From positions 1 through 5,312 of the forward strand of contig CAADSF010000182.1 of assembly GCA_900751035.1 (NCBI GenBank): a stretch of 5,312 nucleotides of DNA. The letters run 5' to 3'. Below are positions 1-5,221 of this stretch, piece by piece. The notes under the pieces were generated by a model. It made no database searches. It was given only the letters and a program-made list of their open reading frames with translations, and was not told where the DNA came from. This DNA comes from an uncultured Oscillospiraceae bacterium (GTDB taxonomy: Bacteria; Bacillota; Clostridia; Oscillospirales; Oscillospiraceae). Position numbers and translations under genes: made by a program. Every line of letters starts with the position of its first letter. Position 1 is the stretch's first letter.

Positions 1-75
1 CAAGTGCTTCGAAAGAATGGATGTGCAATCGTCCCAGCGCAGGAGAATTGCGCCGGTGATTCTGGATCGATTCAT
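1..75 (-). CDS. Hypothetical protein, N-terminal fragment (runs off left edge)
   Basis: Only the first 25 codons are inside the window. The start is supported by a GGAGG ribosome binding site six bases before the ATG, and by the ATG overlapping the TGA stop of the upstream YkgJ-family gene in an ATGA arrangement. That overlap implies translational coupling and a shared transcript. The visible peptide begins MNRSRITGAILLRWDDC, with a short hydrophobic stretch around residues 7-12. It is too short to show a domain or a membrane segment with any certainty. I do not recognise the family. The gene context makes it the next member of the same operon and possibly a functional partner of the cysteine-cluster protein. 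The gene call is fairly secure; the function is unknown. Confidence 0.7.
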   Translation of the reverse strand, partial: MNRSRITGAILLRWDDCTSILSKHL

Positions 76-746
76 GTATAACCTCCATTTTTGGTCAGCT
101 GTTCCTGCAGAAATGCAAGAAGATTTCGTTGATTGCGCTCAAACTGCTCCTGAAAGGGCTTGCTCAGGTCATAATTCCAGTACCGATAAAACAGGATTTG
201 GAACAGCGAATGCTCGACCTGCGCAGGCGTCATTTGCCGCAGCAGCTTGCCGTACTGCTGGATCGCCGCGTAATCAGCTTTCACGAAACGGCGGGCATCC
301 TTGGGGAAATTCTCATAGAACCAGTCGCTGACACGGACGCGGCCTTTTCCAAAGTGACCGGAAGCATCCGTGCAGAGAAAATACTCGAAGTCTTTGCCGC
401 GCCGCCCTGCATCCACTGTGAATGGATACAGTCGGCAGGCACGCGGACGGTGTGCATAGACGCTGCAATGATTCCCGTTTAGGAAAATGCAATGTTGATC
501 TTCGCCCACGGCGTTCAGCAGAAAAATCGGAAAATACGGTTCCAGCGGCATGGGGTATGCGTACTGCGCACAGATATCCTCCGGCTTGAGACTTTGTCCT
601 TCGCTTTGAAAATGAAGCGCAAGCTGATAAACATCGTATGGCTCCAGCATGACCTTGTTTTCCACATGGCGGCAGCAGGCGCTGCACCGCTGGCATTGAA
701 ACGCAATTTTTTGATTCCCGGAAACCGGGATAATCTGTTCGTTCAT
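72..746 (-). CDS. YkgJ-family cysteine-cluster protein (putative metal or Fe-S binding)
   Basis: This 224-residue protein carries the signature of the YkgJ / UPF0153 family. An N-terminal CxxCxxCC cluster lies at Cys18, Cys21, Cys24 and Cys25. A second group follows at Cys86, Cys94 and Cys104, in the context CSVYAHRPRACRLYPF (residues 94-109), which is the typical C-x-Y-x-x-R-P-x-x-C-R-x-Y-P-F pattern. Family members are thought to bind zinc or an iron-sulfur cluster. Their reaction is generally unknown, so none is assigned here. Residues of roughly 140-220 form a charged, aromatic-rich and probably helical C-terminal extension. There is no signal peptide or membrane helix, so it should be cytoplasmic. 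The start is fixed by AGGAGG four bases before the ATG. It sits only 14 bases after a strong terminator and its stop overlaps the next gene. The family call is strong; the role in this locus is unknown. Confidence 0.88.
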   Translation of the reverse strand: MNEQIIPVSGNQKIAFQCQRCSACCRHVENKVMLEPYDVYQLALHFQSEGQSLKPEDICAQYAYPMPLEPYFPIFLLNAVGEDQHCIFLNGNHCSVYAHRPRACRLYPFTVDAGRRGKDFEYFLCTDASGHFGKGRVRVSDWFYENFPKDARRFVKADYAAIQQYGKLLRQMTPAQVEHSLFQILFYRYWNYDLSKPFQEQFERNQRNLLAFLQEQLTKNGGYT

Positions 747-760
747 AAAACCTCCTATGG

Positions 761-793
761 AAAAACCGCAGCCACAAAAACTGTGGCTGCGGT
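761..793 (-). terminator. Rho-independent terminator after the 78-residue gene
   Basis: A perfect 12-base-pair inverted repeat (ACCGCAGCCACA / TGTGGCTGCGGT) encloses a five-base loop. On the minus strand it is followed by five T residues, the first of which belongs to the stem. It begins 14 bases after the stop codon of the 78-residue gene. The YkgJ-family start codon follows just 14 bases after the T-run, and that space is filled by the ribosome binding site, so a separate promoter does not fit there. It probably works as a partial terminator or attenuator within the operon. Confidence 0.88.
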
Positions 794-807
794 CGCCGGG
801 GGTTCAT

Positions 808-1044
808 TCATGCAGCGACGGCCATCAGAATTGACGCCGCAACTGCTGCTTGAAGCGGAGAAAACTTCACATGGTAGTGGGTATTCAGCGTTTCAAACTT
901 TGCTTCCTGTTCGTTTTGCACCTGGATGGACGTGACCAGAGAGGTCAGAATGAACTGCCCTTCGTGGTCGATGAGCGCGCTGCTGCCGACTCTCAGCGGC
1001 CGGAGCAGACGCCCGTGGAGCATCCTTGTGTGCTGATCCTTCAT
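808..1044 (-). CDS. Small hypothetical protein (78 aa), coupled to the sigma-like factor
   Basis: The start is the ATG that overlaps the sigma-like gene's TGA in ATGA form. It is preceded by a strong AAGGAGG site seven bases upstream, located inside the end of the sigma-like gene. A longer reading starting at 1212 would overlap most of that gene and is not credible. The 78 residues have a basic N-terminus (residues 5-18). A beta-rich middle follows with the pattern ALIDHEGQFILTSLV (residues 23-37) and then ETLNTHYHV (residues 51-59). The alternating 'x-T-S-x-V ... E-T-x-N-T-x-Y' arrangement recalls small beta-barrel proteins common in Firmicutes mobile elements; this is my impression, not a search result. 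The C-terminus (residues 65-78) is alanine-rich and hydrophobic. Coupling suggests production in step with the sigma-like factor, perhaps as a regulator or partner. The function is unknown. Confidence 0.75.
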   Translation of the reverse strand: MKDQHTRMLHGRLLRPLRVGSSALIDHEGQFILTSLVTSIQVQNEQEAKFETLNTHYHVKFSPLQAAVAASILMAVAA

Positions 1045-1529
1045 TTTGTCGCCTCCTTCCCATCTCCACGGAACCGCAGATAGGCGGAATACAGACTTTT
1101 GAGCATCCGGCGCACACGCCGCGGGTCGAGATTGTACCGCGCGGCGATCTCCGCAATGCTGTACCCATGCAGGCGCAGCAGCGCAAACGCGGCCTGCTGC
1201 GGTGTTCCGCATTTTTGCAGCTCCGAAAAGAAAAATGCTTCCGAAAGCTCCGTGTCACAGACGGTCTCCCTGCGGCCGCAAAGCGCACTGTAGGCTTCCT
1301 CCGCCTGTCTGCGCCGACTCTCCCCGCGCTTCCATGACACGATGCTCTGCTGCATCGCGCGGTAGGCGACGGTAGAGAACGAAAAGCGGCGCAGATAGGC
1401 ATGGGAACAATAGCGTTCCACGGCACGCAGGTAGCCCATAACGGCAAGATCGTAATATTCGCCAGGATCATACCGCTGCTCCTGCAAAAACGCATAGACC
1501 AGCTTGTGATTCTTTTCGGCAAATCGCAT
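1041..1529 (-). CDS. Small sigma-70-like RNA polymerase sigma factor (mobile-element type)
   Basis: The predicted 162-residue protein has two sigma-like parts. Residues 3-68 resemble region 2, which contacts core RNA polymerase and the -10 element; they include FAEKNHKLVYAFL, YYDLAVMGYLRAVERY and FSFSTVAYRAMQQSIVSWKR. Residues 110-153 resemble the region 4 helix-turn-helix that reads the -35 element (GYSIAEIAARYNLDPRRVRRML). A charged linker separates them. Similar short sigma-like proteins occur in clostridial mobile elements and may activate element genes. The ATG at 1529 lies 43 bases after the preceding stop and has no good ribosome binding site. No alternative ATG, GTG, TTG or CTG exists in frame between that stop and this ATG. 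The five residues upstream (LSKRQ) look family-like, so a start inside the preceding gene, such as TTG at 1604, cannot be excluded. The 3' end overlaps the 78-residue gene. The family call is good; the start is uncertain. Confidence 0.82.
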   Translation of the reverse strand: MRFAEKNHKLVYAFLQEQRYDPGEYYDLAVMGYLRAVERYCSHAYLRRFSFSTVAYRAMQQSIVSWKRGESRRRQAEEAYSALCGRRETVCDTELSEAFFFSELQKCGTPQQAAFALLRLHGYSIAEIAARYNLDPRRVRRMLKSLYSAYLRFRGDGKEATK

Positions 1530-1572
1530 CTGCCGTTTGCTTAGCGGAGCAAGCTTTGCTGACTGCTTTTGC

Positions 1573-2397
1573 TTAGAGCGGCAGTTCGTCGCGTTCGCCG
1601 TCAATGACGCCCGGATAGGAAAAGTGGTCGCCGTTGTCGGCAAGTTCCAACGGTGCTGCGCCTGTGAGTGATTCCACATCGGACTTGTAGTTTTCCACAC
1701 GCTGTGCCAGAAGCGATTTGACCTGCTCTTTGAAATTTGCTGCATAGCTTTTAACGGCCGCAAGACCTTCCCCCTCAAGATCCCGTACCTTTCGGAACGT
1801 GGCGACACTGTAGGTATAGCCACCACTTTCCGCGCGCTTCAGACCGATCTCCACGATGGCGGAATAGCTGGGGCGCCGGCGGGCGACAAAGGCGAGGTTC
1901 ATGAAATCATTGAACGGGCGAAGGCTTGTGGGCGGCAGGGAGAGCTGCAGCGGAAGATACTCGCCGCTGCGCAGCAGATAGACCTGCCGCATATTTTTGC
2001 AGGCTTTTCCGCTGCCGTTTGCCGTACTGCCGAATTGGTTGAATGCACAGGCTGCGCAGACGCCGCCCGGTTCACCGTAGCCCTGCTTGCCGTCGAAGGA
2101 CTGGCAGAATGGCGGCACGTTGTCGTCGTACTCGCTGCCCTCTGGCCAGTAGGCGTTGGCGAGATGGTGATAGAGAATCACGCCGACGAGCTTGCGCTCA
2201 TAGTCGGGGTTGTCCGGGTCGTCGCTGCGGATCTCAAACTGCAAGTTTCCACCGCCGGGGATCTTGACCCGCTGCATGGTCAGCTGTAAGCCTTCCATAT
2301 CATCGGCAAGATCCTCACTTGAAAAATCGCTGTCCAGCGCTGTGGGAAGTACAAAATTCTGATACACATCAACTGCGGTGTTATTCTGAATACTCAT
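1573..2397 (-). CDS. Four-cysteine protein with SSB-like acidic tail; candidate ssDNA-binding protein
   Basis: This 274-residue soluble protein is unnamed to me. Residues 1-40 are acidic and probably flexible. A beta-rich core follows, holding four cysteines at Cys98, Cys114, Cys117 and Cys133 (C-x15-C-x2-C-x15-C), a plausible zinc ribbon embedded among aromatic residues. Residues 160-235 are mixed alpha/beta and basic. The C-terminus ends in IDGERDELPL (265-274), nearly the same as the end of the SSB encoded upstream in this window. In SSB proteins such acidic tips recruit repair and replication partners. The zinc motif, aromatic residues and tail together suggest binding to single-stranded DNA, loosely like the zinc-containing phage proteins of the T4 gp32 kind; this is inference, not homology I can prove. 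AAAAGGAG eight bases before the ATG supports the start. It follows the DUF932 gene by 35 bases in the same operon. Confidence 0.85.
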   Translation of the reverse strand: MSIQNNTAVDVYQNFVLPTALDSDFSSEDLADDMEGLQLTMQRVKIPGGGNLQFEIRSDDPDNPDYERKLVGVILYHHLANAYWPEGSEYDDNVPPFCQSFDGKQGYGEPGGVCAACAFNQFGSTANGSGKACKNMRQVYLLRSGEYLPLQLSLPPTSLRPFNDFMNLAFVARRRPSYSAIVEIGLKRAESGGYTYSVATFRKVRDLEGEGLAAVKSYAANFKEQVKSLLAQRVENYKSDVESLTGAAPLELADNGDHFSYPGVIDGERDELPL

Positions 2398-2432
2398 AAA
2401 GAAAACTCCTTTTCAAATTTTACTGTCTGCCG

Positions 2433-3521
2433 TCATGCGGCAAGTTTTGTGACCTGTGTCTGATTGATTTTCTGGAACAGCAGCGGCGACATTGTCATCA
2501 CGCTGTAGCCAATCTCCTCCAGCTTCGTTGCACGGTCATAGCTTTCAACATCCTGACTGAACCGCGTGACAGCGTTCGCCAGACCGTAGAGCGTAAAATC
2601 TCCATCCTCGATCAGATGCTGCAAAACGCCCTTGCCTTCTTCCTCTAAGATACCGAAGCTGGAACCGGCGAGCTTGACAAGACCGGGCAGGTCCTGTGTG
2701 TTGAGCTGCGCCTGCTTGCTTTCCCGCATCCGATCCAGAACGGTAGAGAATCTGGCTCCGTCAACGGCAGCGCGCACAGTGTCCTGAATCTTCAAGACAA
2801 ACGCGCGATCTTCTGCATCCAGCGTCTGCTGGGAATAGAGGGTGAAGTTCACATCCGTGGTGTTCACGCGGCCGATGTGCGCCCGGCGGGTGCCAGCTTC
2901 ATTTACGACCATGCCGTTGGAGCATACCAGCCGGTAAATAAGCGGCTGGATGTTGACGGCTCCAAGCCCTGTCTCGCTGTTGGAGATCATAATGCCTGCC
3001 TGCACGATATCACCGGGAACCACCTCCGCCTGCAAGCGCGGATTGACAACTTTTAGATACATCCGGTCGTCAGTGATCTCGCAGCTTTCAAAGCGTGCGC
3101 CCTCCATTTCGCCAATGATGGGAAGAACAACGCGGGCGATGTCCAGATTGTCGATGCGGCGATAGCGGTTGCTGAGAAACGCTCTGGCCTTGCCGTCCAT
3201 CGTGCGCAGCAGCTTCTGTTCCGGCTCCTTCTGGAACCAGCGGTTGACGTTGTAGCTCAGAAGCGCGGGATCGCGCTGGAGCATCCGGTCATAATACTTG
3301 CTGGGAATGTCCAGATAGGTGCCGATCTGCTGGTGTGCGGTCTGCTGAATCTCCAGCGGCTCGATCTGGTCGATACCCTCGCGGTCGAGCACACGGATCA
3401 CAGGGCTGTCGCCATATGTATCCATGTACAGACGGTCGGTTGCGACCAGATAGTCTGCCTTTGCCTCCTGCTGGCGCAGGATCTCGCGGCTCACATCCTG
3501 AATACTGCGTCCGCTTTTCAT
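2433..3521 (-). CDS. DUF932 family protein (phage/plasmid-like protein)
   Basis: This 362-residue protein matches the DUF932 / phage-plasmid-like family. The most recognisable block is TMDGKARAFLSNRYRRIDNL (residues 107-126), the family's 'R-A-x-L-S-x-R-Y-x-x-I-D-N' motif. Further typical features are a substrate-like beta core (ISNSETGLGAVNIQPLIYRL, residues about 179-198) and the CSNGMVV segment directly after it. No membrane helix or signal peptide is visible, so it should be cytoplasmic. DUF932 proteins are frequent on plasmids, phages and conjugative elements; their biochemical role is not established. Here the gene lies immediately before the four-cysteine gene and in the same run as SSB, so a role in element DNA replication, repair or recombination is reasonable inference. 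An AAAGGAG site 11 bases before the ATG supports the start. The 27-base gap to the membrane-protein gene indicates cotranscription. Confidence 0.9.
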   Translation of the reverse strand: MKSGRSIQDVSREILRQQEAKADYLVATDRLYMDTYGDSPVIRVLDREGIDQIEPLEIQQTAHQQIGTYLDIPSKYYDRMLQRDPALLSYNVNRWFQKEPEQKLLRTMDGKARAFLSNRYRRIDNLDIARVVLPIIGEMEGARFESCEITDDRMYLKVVNPRLQAEVVPGDIVQAGIMISNSETGLGAVNIQPLIYRLVCSNGMVVNEAGTRRAHIGRVNTTDVNFTLYSQQTLDAEDRAFVLKIQDTVRAAVDGARFSTVLDRMRESKQAQLNTQDLPGLVKLAGSSFGILEEEGKGVLQHLIEDGDFTLYGLANAVTRFSQDVESYDRATKLEEIGYSVMTMSPLLFQKINQTQVTKLAA

Positions 3522-3548
3522 TCGAATTTTCGCTCCTTTCTCAAAAAA

Positions 3549-4337
3549 TTACCATGATACGGCGATCTCGTGATCATGAACACGTGCACTCAAGCCTTCA
3601 CTTTCCAACACCTGTCCCAGACGCGGCCAATAGACTTTCGGCGGGAAGGCGGTGAGATGTTCCTGCGGAACATCCTGCGTGTCGTCGTCCTCGTGGATGC
3701 ACACGCTGCCGTCCTCTTTCAGTGTCAGGCTGCTGTGGCCGCGGGAATCCAGATCCGCGATCACGCGCTCCAATACTTCACGTCCCTCCACGTCATACCA
3801 GACCTGCGGATCGACCGGCTGCTGGTTTGGCGGCGTCGGTGCGTCCATACGCGGCTGCACCGGCACGACCTTCAGGAGATTACAAGAGAGATTCCCGTTG
3901 CGGTCGATCTGAACGTCCGCATAGTCATATTCTTCAATACCATACACGCGGATGCGTCCGGTGCCGCCCTGCATAACGAGCGCAGTTGGGTTCCCGGTTG
4001 TCCATTCCCAGCGGGCGCTCGGATAGACCGACTTGAGATACGCAGAGATCCGATGGTTGACGTGCCGCAGCAGAAGCTGCATGGCGTCGGCATTGGTCTG
4101 CGCCGTACTGTAAAGCGATGCTTCCCGCTGCTTTCTGGCGTCGTGTTCCTTCTTCCTGTATCCGCGGATGGAATCCCACGCGGGCTGAAGCTGGAACATG
4201 ACCACCCACAGACCCCACGCCGTAAAGGTCAGGAGCAAAAGCGGGACGAGCCATGCGCCGCGCACCAGCGCCAGGATCGCAATGACCACACCGATCAGGA
4301 CGGAGACACTTCCCCAGAGGGGACTGGATCGTTTCAT
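3549..4337 (-). CDS. Hypothetical membrane protein with two N-terminal helices
   Basis: The 262-residue product has two hydrophobic segments close together, residues about 9-25 (GSVSVLIGVVIAILALV) and 28-49, forming a membrane hairpin. The positively charged stretch after the second helix (RGYRKKEHDARKQR, residues 58-71) predicts, by the positive-inside rule, that both termini and the large C-terminal region are cytoplasmic. Residues 72-262 are soluble. They include a segment that may be beta-rich (GGTGRIRVYGIEEYDYADVQI, in two parts), a proline-rich linker (residues about 160-175) and a final mixed region ending in Trp. I do not recognise the family. AAAGGTGG nine bases before the ATG supports the start. 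It is the first gene after the terminator that follows SSB and is followed 27 bases later by DUF932, suggesting it could tether DNA-processing proteins to the membrane (inference). Confidence 0.8.
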   Translation of the reverse strand: MKRSSPLWGSVSVLIGVVIAILALVRGAWLVPLLLLTFTAWGLWVVMFQLQPAWDSIRGYRKKEHDARKQREASLYSTAQTNADAMQLLLRHVNHRISAYLKSVYPSARWEWTTGNPTALVMQGGTGRIRVYGIEEYDYADVQIDRNGNLSCNLLKVVPVQPRMDAPTPPNQQPVDPQVWYDVEGREVLERVIADLDSRGHSSLTLKEDGSVCIHEDDDTQDVPQEHLTAFPPKVYWPRLGQVLESEGLSARVHDHEIAVSW

Positions 4338-4377
4338 AAAAAATTGCCACCTTTCAAATACATTTTTTTAGAAAAAC

Positions 4378-4435
4378 AAAAAAAGAGGAACCGCACCGAC
4401 GAATCATTTCTGAATCATCTGGTGCGGTTCCTCTT
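4378..4435 (-). terminator. Strong Rho-independent terminator or attenuator after SSB
   Basis: A perfect 15-base-pair stem (4383-4397 with 4421-4435) encloses a 23-base loop and runs into seven T residues on the minus strand, followed by a further T-rich stretch. It begins 14 bases after the SSB stop codon. The next start codon lies about 40 bases beyond the T-run, and I see no convincing -35/-10 pair in that space. Partial read-through that leaves SSB more abundant than the downstream proteins is the simplest reading. The loop holds two direct copies of GAATCAT. Confidence 0.9.
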
Positions 4436-4449
4436 CCGCTGCGCCGGTA

Positions 4450-4854
4450 TTATTCCGGCAGTTCTTCCCGGTCGCCGTCGATCTGTTCGGCGGTGACTGG
4501 AAAAACCTCTGTTTCATTCTGCACTGGACGGACTGTTTCCCGCTTTTGCGGAACAGGCGCCCAATCGTCCAATCTGAGCTTCAAGCGTTTATCCTTTGTG
4601 ATGCCGTCTTTTTTTGTGAACTCTTCCAGTTCCAACGTGCCGCTCAAAAAGATAAAATCGCCGTTACTCAGACTGCACTTTGCAAGCCGCTGCGCCATGT
4701 AGCCCCATGCCCACACGTCAACAAACTGTGTGTGCCGCTGCGAACCGAAGCCGACATACTCGGCTACGGAAAAGCGGACATAGGGTTCGCCCTTGGCGCT
4801 GTGCTGCAATTCCGGGCCTTGCGTGATCAGCCCGATGAGACTTGCTTTGGCCAT
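4450..4854 (-). CDS. ssb: Single-stranded DNA-binding protein (SSB, element type)
   Basis: The 134-residue product shows the bacterial SSB layout. An N-terminal OB fold spans residues about 1-98: LIGLITQGPELQHSAKGEPY matches the usual 'G-x-L-T-x-D-P-E-L-x-x-T-x-x-G' opening, FVDVWAWGYMAQRLAK the central 'F-x-x-V-x-A-W-G' strand and helix, and GDFIFLSGTLELEEFTKKDG the L45 and final strands. A short variable linker follows, then the acidic tail IDGDREELPE (125-134) in place of the usual DDDIPF-type tip. SSB coats single-stranded DNA during replication, transfer and repair, and its tail recruits partners. It lacks the long glycine/glutamine-rich linker of many chromosomal SSBs, fitting an accessory copy. 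Residue 1 was placed at the ATG preceded by AAAGGAG four bases away; an in-frame ATG eight codons upstream has no such site and falls in a hairpin. It is the first gene after the strong promoter and long leader. Confidence 0.95.
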   Translation of the reverse strand: MAKASLIGLITQGPELQHSAKGEPYVRFSVAEYVGFGSQRHTQFVDVWAWGYMAQRLAKCSLSNGDFIFLSGTLELEEFTKKDGITKDKRLKLRLDDWAPVPQKRETVRPVQNETEVFPVTAEQIDGDREELPE

Positions 4855-4858
4855 AACA

Positions 4859-4865
4859 CTCCTTT
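4859..4865 (-). promoter_or_regulatory. Ribosome binding site that sets the SSB start
   Basis: The minus strand reads AAAGGAG followed by four bases and then the ATG at 4854. This favours the 134-residue SSB over a 142-residue version beginning at 4878, whose ATG has no purine-rich site and lies inside a predicted stem. The spacing is a little short but within the working range. Confidence 0.75.
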
Positions 4866-4871
4866 CTGCCA

Positions 4872-4901
4872 CCGGCATGAATATCTATATAAAAATGCCG
4901 G
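4872..4901 (-). promoter_or_regulatory. Leader hairpin just upstream of the SSB ribosome binding site
   Basis: CCGGCAT (read on the minus strand at 4901-4895) pairs with ATGCCGG (4878-4872) around a 16-base AT-rich loop. It ends six bases before the AAAGGAG site. It has no T-run, so it is not a terminator. It could influence SSB translation or mRNA stability, which is inference from position alone. Confidence 0.5.
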
Positions 4902-5045
4902 CAGCGACATCTACCCCTTGCGGGCAAATACCATGCTACCAGCACTCAAATACAAACCTGACCAACGTGTGCAATGTGAGAAGCCCCACGCACAGACCAT
5001 ACGGTCTGCGTTCCGATGAACTGCACAAACATCAATTACATGAGT

Positions 5046-5074
5046 ATAGTAGCACAATATATTGGGATTGTCAA
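5046..5074 (-). promoter_or_regulatory. Sigma-A-type promoter for the SSB operon
   Basis: On the minus strand a perfect TTGACA -35 box (5074-5069) is separated by exactly 17 bases from a TACTAT -10 box (5051-5046), one or two changes from TATAAT. The region directly upstream (5075-5100) is very AT-rich and could serve as an UP element. Its 17-base spacer contains the perfect 10-base palindrome CAATATATTG (5064-5055), a possible operator. This is the only convincing promoter in the window, and most of the genes to its left probably depend on it, although internal promoters cannot be excluded. Confidence 0.8.
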
Positions 5075-5167
5075 TTATGTTAAAACTATATATAGATTTT
5101 ACGATGGACGAAGAATACTCTCTACTTATAAAATAGGGCGGCAATACGTTTTTTCTGCAGAATACAG
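5075..5167. other. AT-rich intergenic stretch without a gene
   Basis: This part of the gene-free gap between the right-edge gene and SSB is AT-rich near the promoter. It contains the palindrome CTATATATAG (5086-5095), flanked by A- and T-runs that extend the symmetry imperfectly. No reading frame with a ribosome binding site is seen on either strand; the ten-codon frame on the plus strand from 5104 is too short to credit. Confidence 0.5.
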
Positions 5168-5197
5168 AAAAAAGCGGCCGCAAATATGCGACCGCTT
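5168..5197 (-). terminator. Rho-independent terminator after the right-edge gene
   Basis: An 11-base-pair stem with one G-U pair (AAGCGGTCGCA / TGCGGCCGCTT on the minus strand) and a four-base TATT loop runs into six T residues. It starts 24 bases after the stop codon of the partial gene at the right edge. It separates that gene from the SSB operon, which has its own promoter. Confidence 0.88.
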
Positions 5198-5221
5198 CGG
5201 TTATGCAACTGTGATTTTTCT

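Larger units (their letters stand above)
4855..5039 (-). promoter_or_regulatory. Long structured 5' leader of the SSB transcript
   Basis: The predicted start of transcription near 5039 leaves about 185 untranslated bases before the SSB ATG. Three inverted repeats can be seen: CAGACC/GGTCTG with a four-base loop (5008-4993), an adjacent GTGGG/CTCAC stem with one G-U pair (4989-4976), and the hairpin at 4901-4872. A 28-codon reading frame starts at 5032 (MFVQFIGTQTVW...) and ends at 4946, but it lacks a ribosome binding site. I do not recognise a known riboswitch, T-box or ribosomal-protein leader. The length and folding suggest post-transcriptional control. Confidence 0.5.

Noticed and set aside
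492..935. Plus-strand open frame of 147 codons
   Set aside because: It runs antisense to the YkgJ-family gene, through a terminator stem and into the 78-residue gene, with no ribosome binding site or recognisable motif.
893..1522. Second minus-strand frame of 209 codons over the sigma-like gene
   Set aside because: It overlaps the sigma-like gene in another frame and is rich in Arg, Ser and Cys; the sigma-like frame has clear family motifs.
2417..2445. Short inverted repeat TGCCG/CGGCA around the DUF932 stop codon as a terminator
   Set aside because: The stem is only five base pairs and is not followed by a T-run; the four-cysteine gene follows at once with its own ribosome binding site.
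3570..4496. Plus-strand open frame of 308 codons opposite the membrane-protein gene
   Set aside because: It lies antisense to the membrane-protein gene, the terminator and the SSB 3' end, has no ribosome binding site, and its composition (rich in Arg, His and Pro) is typical of a shadow frame.
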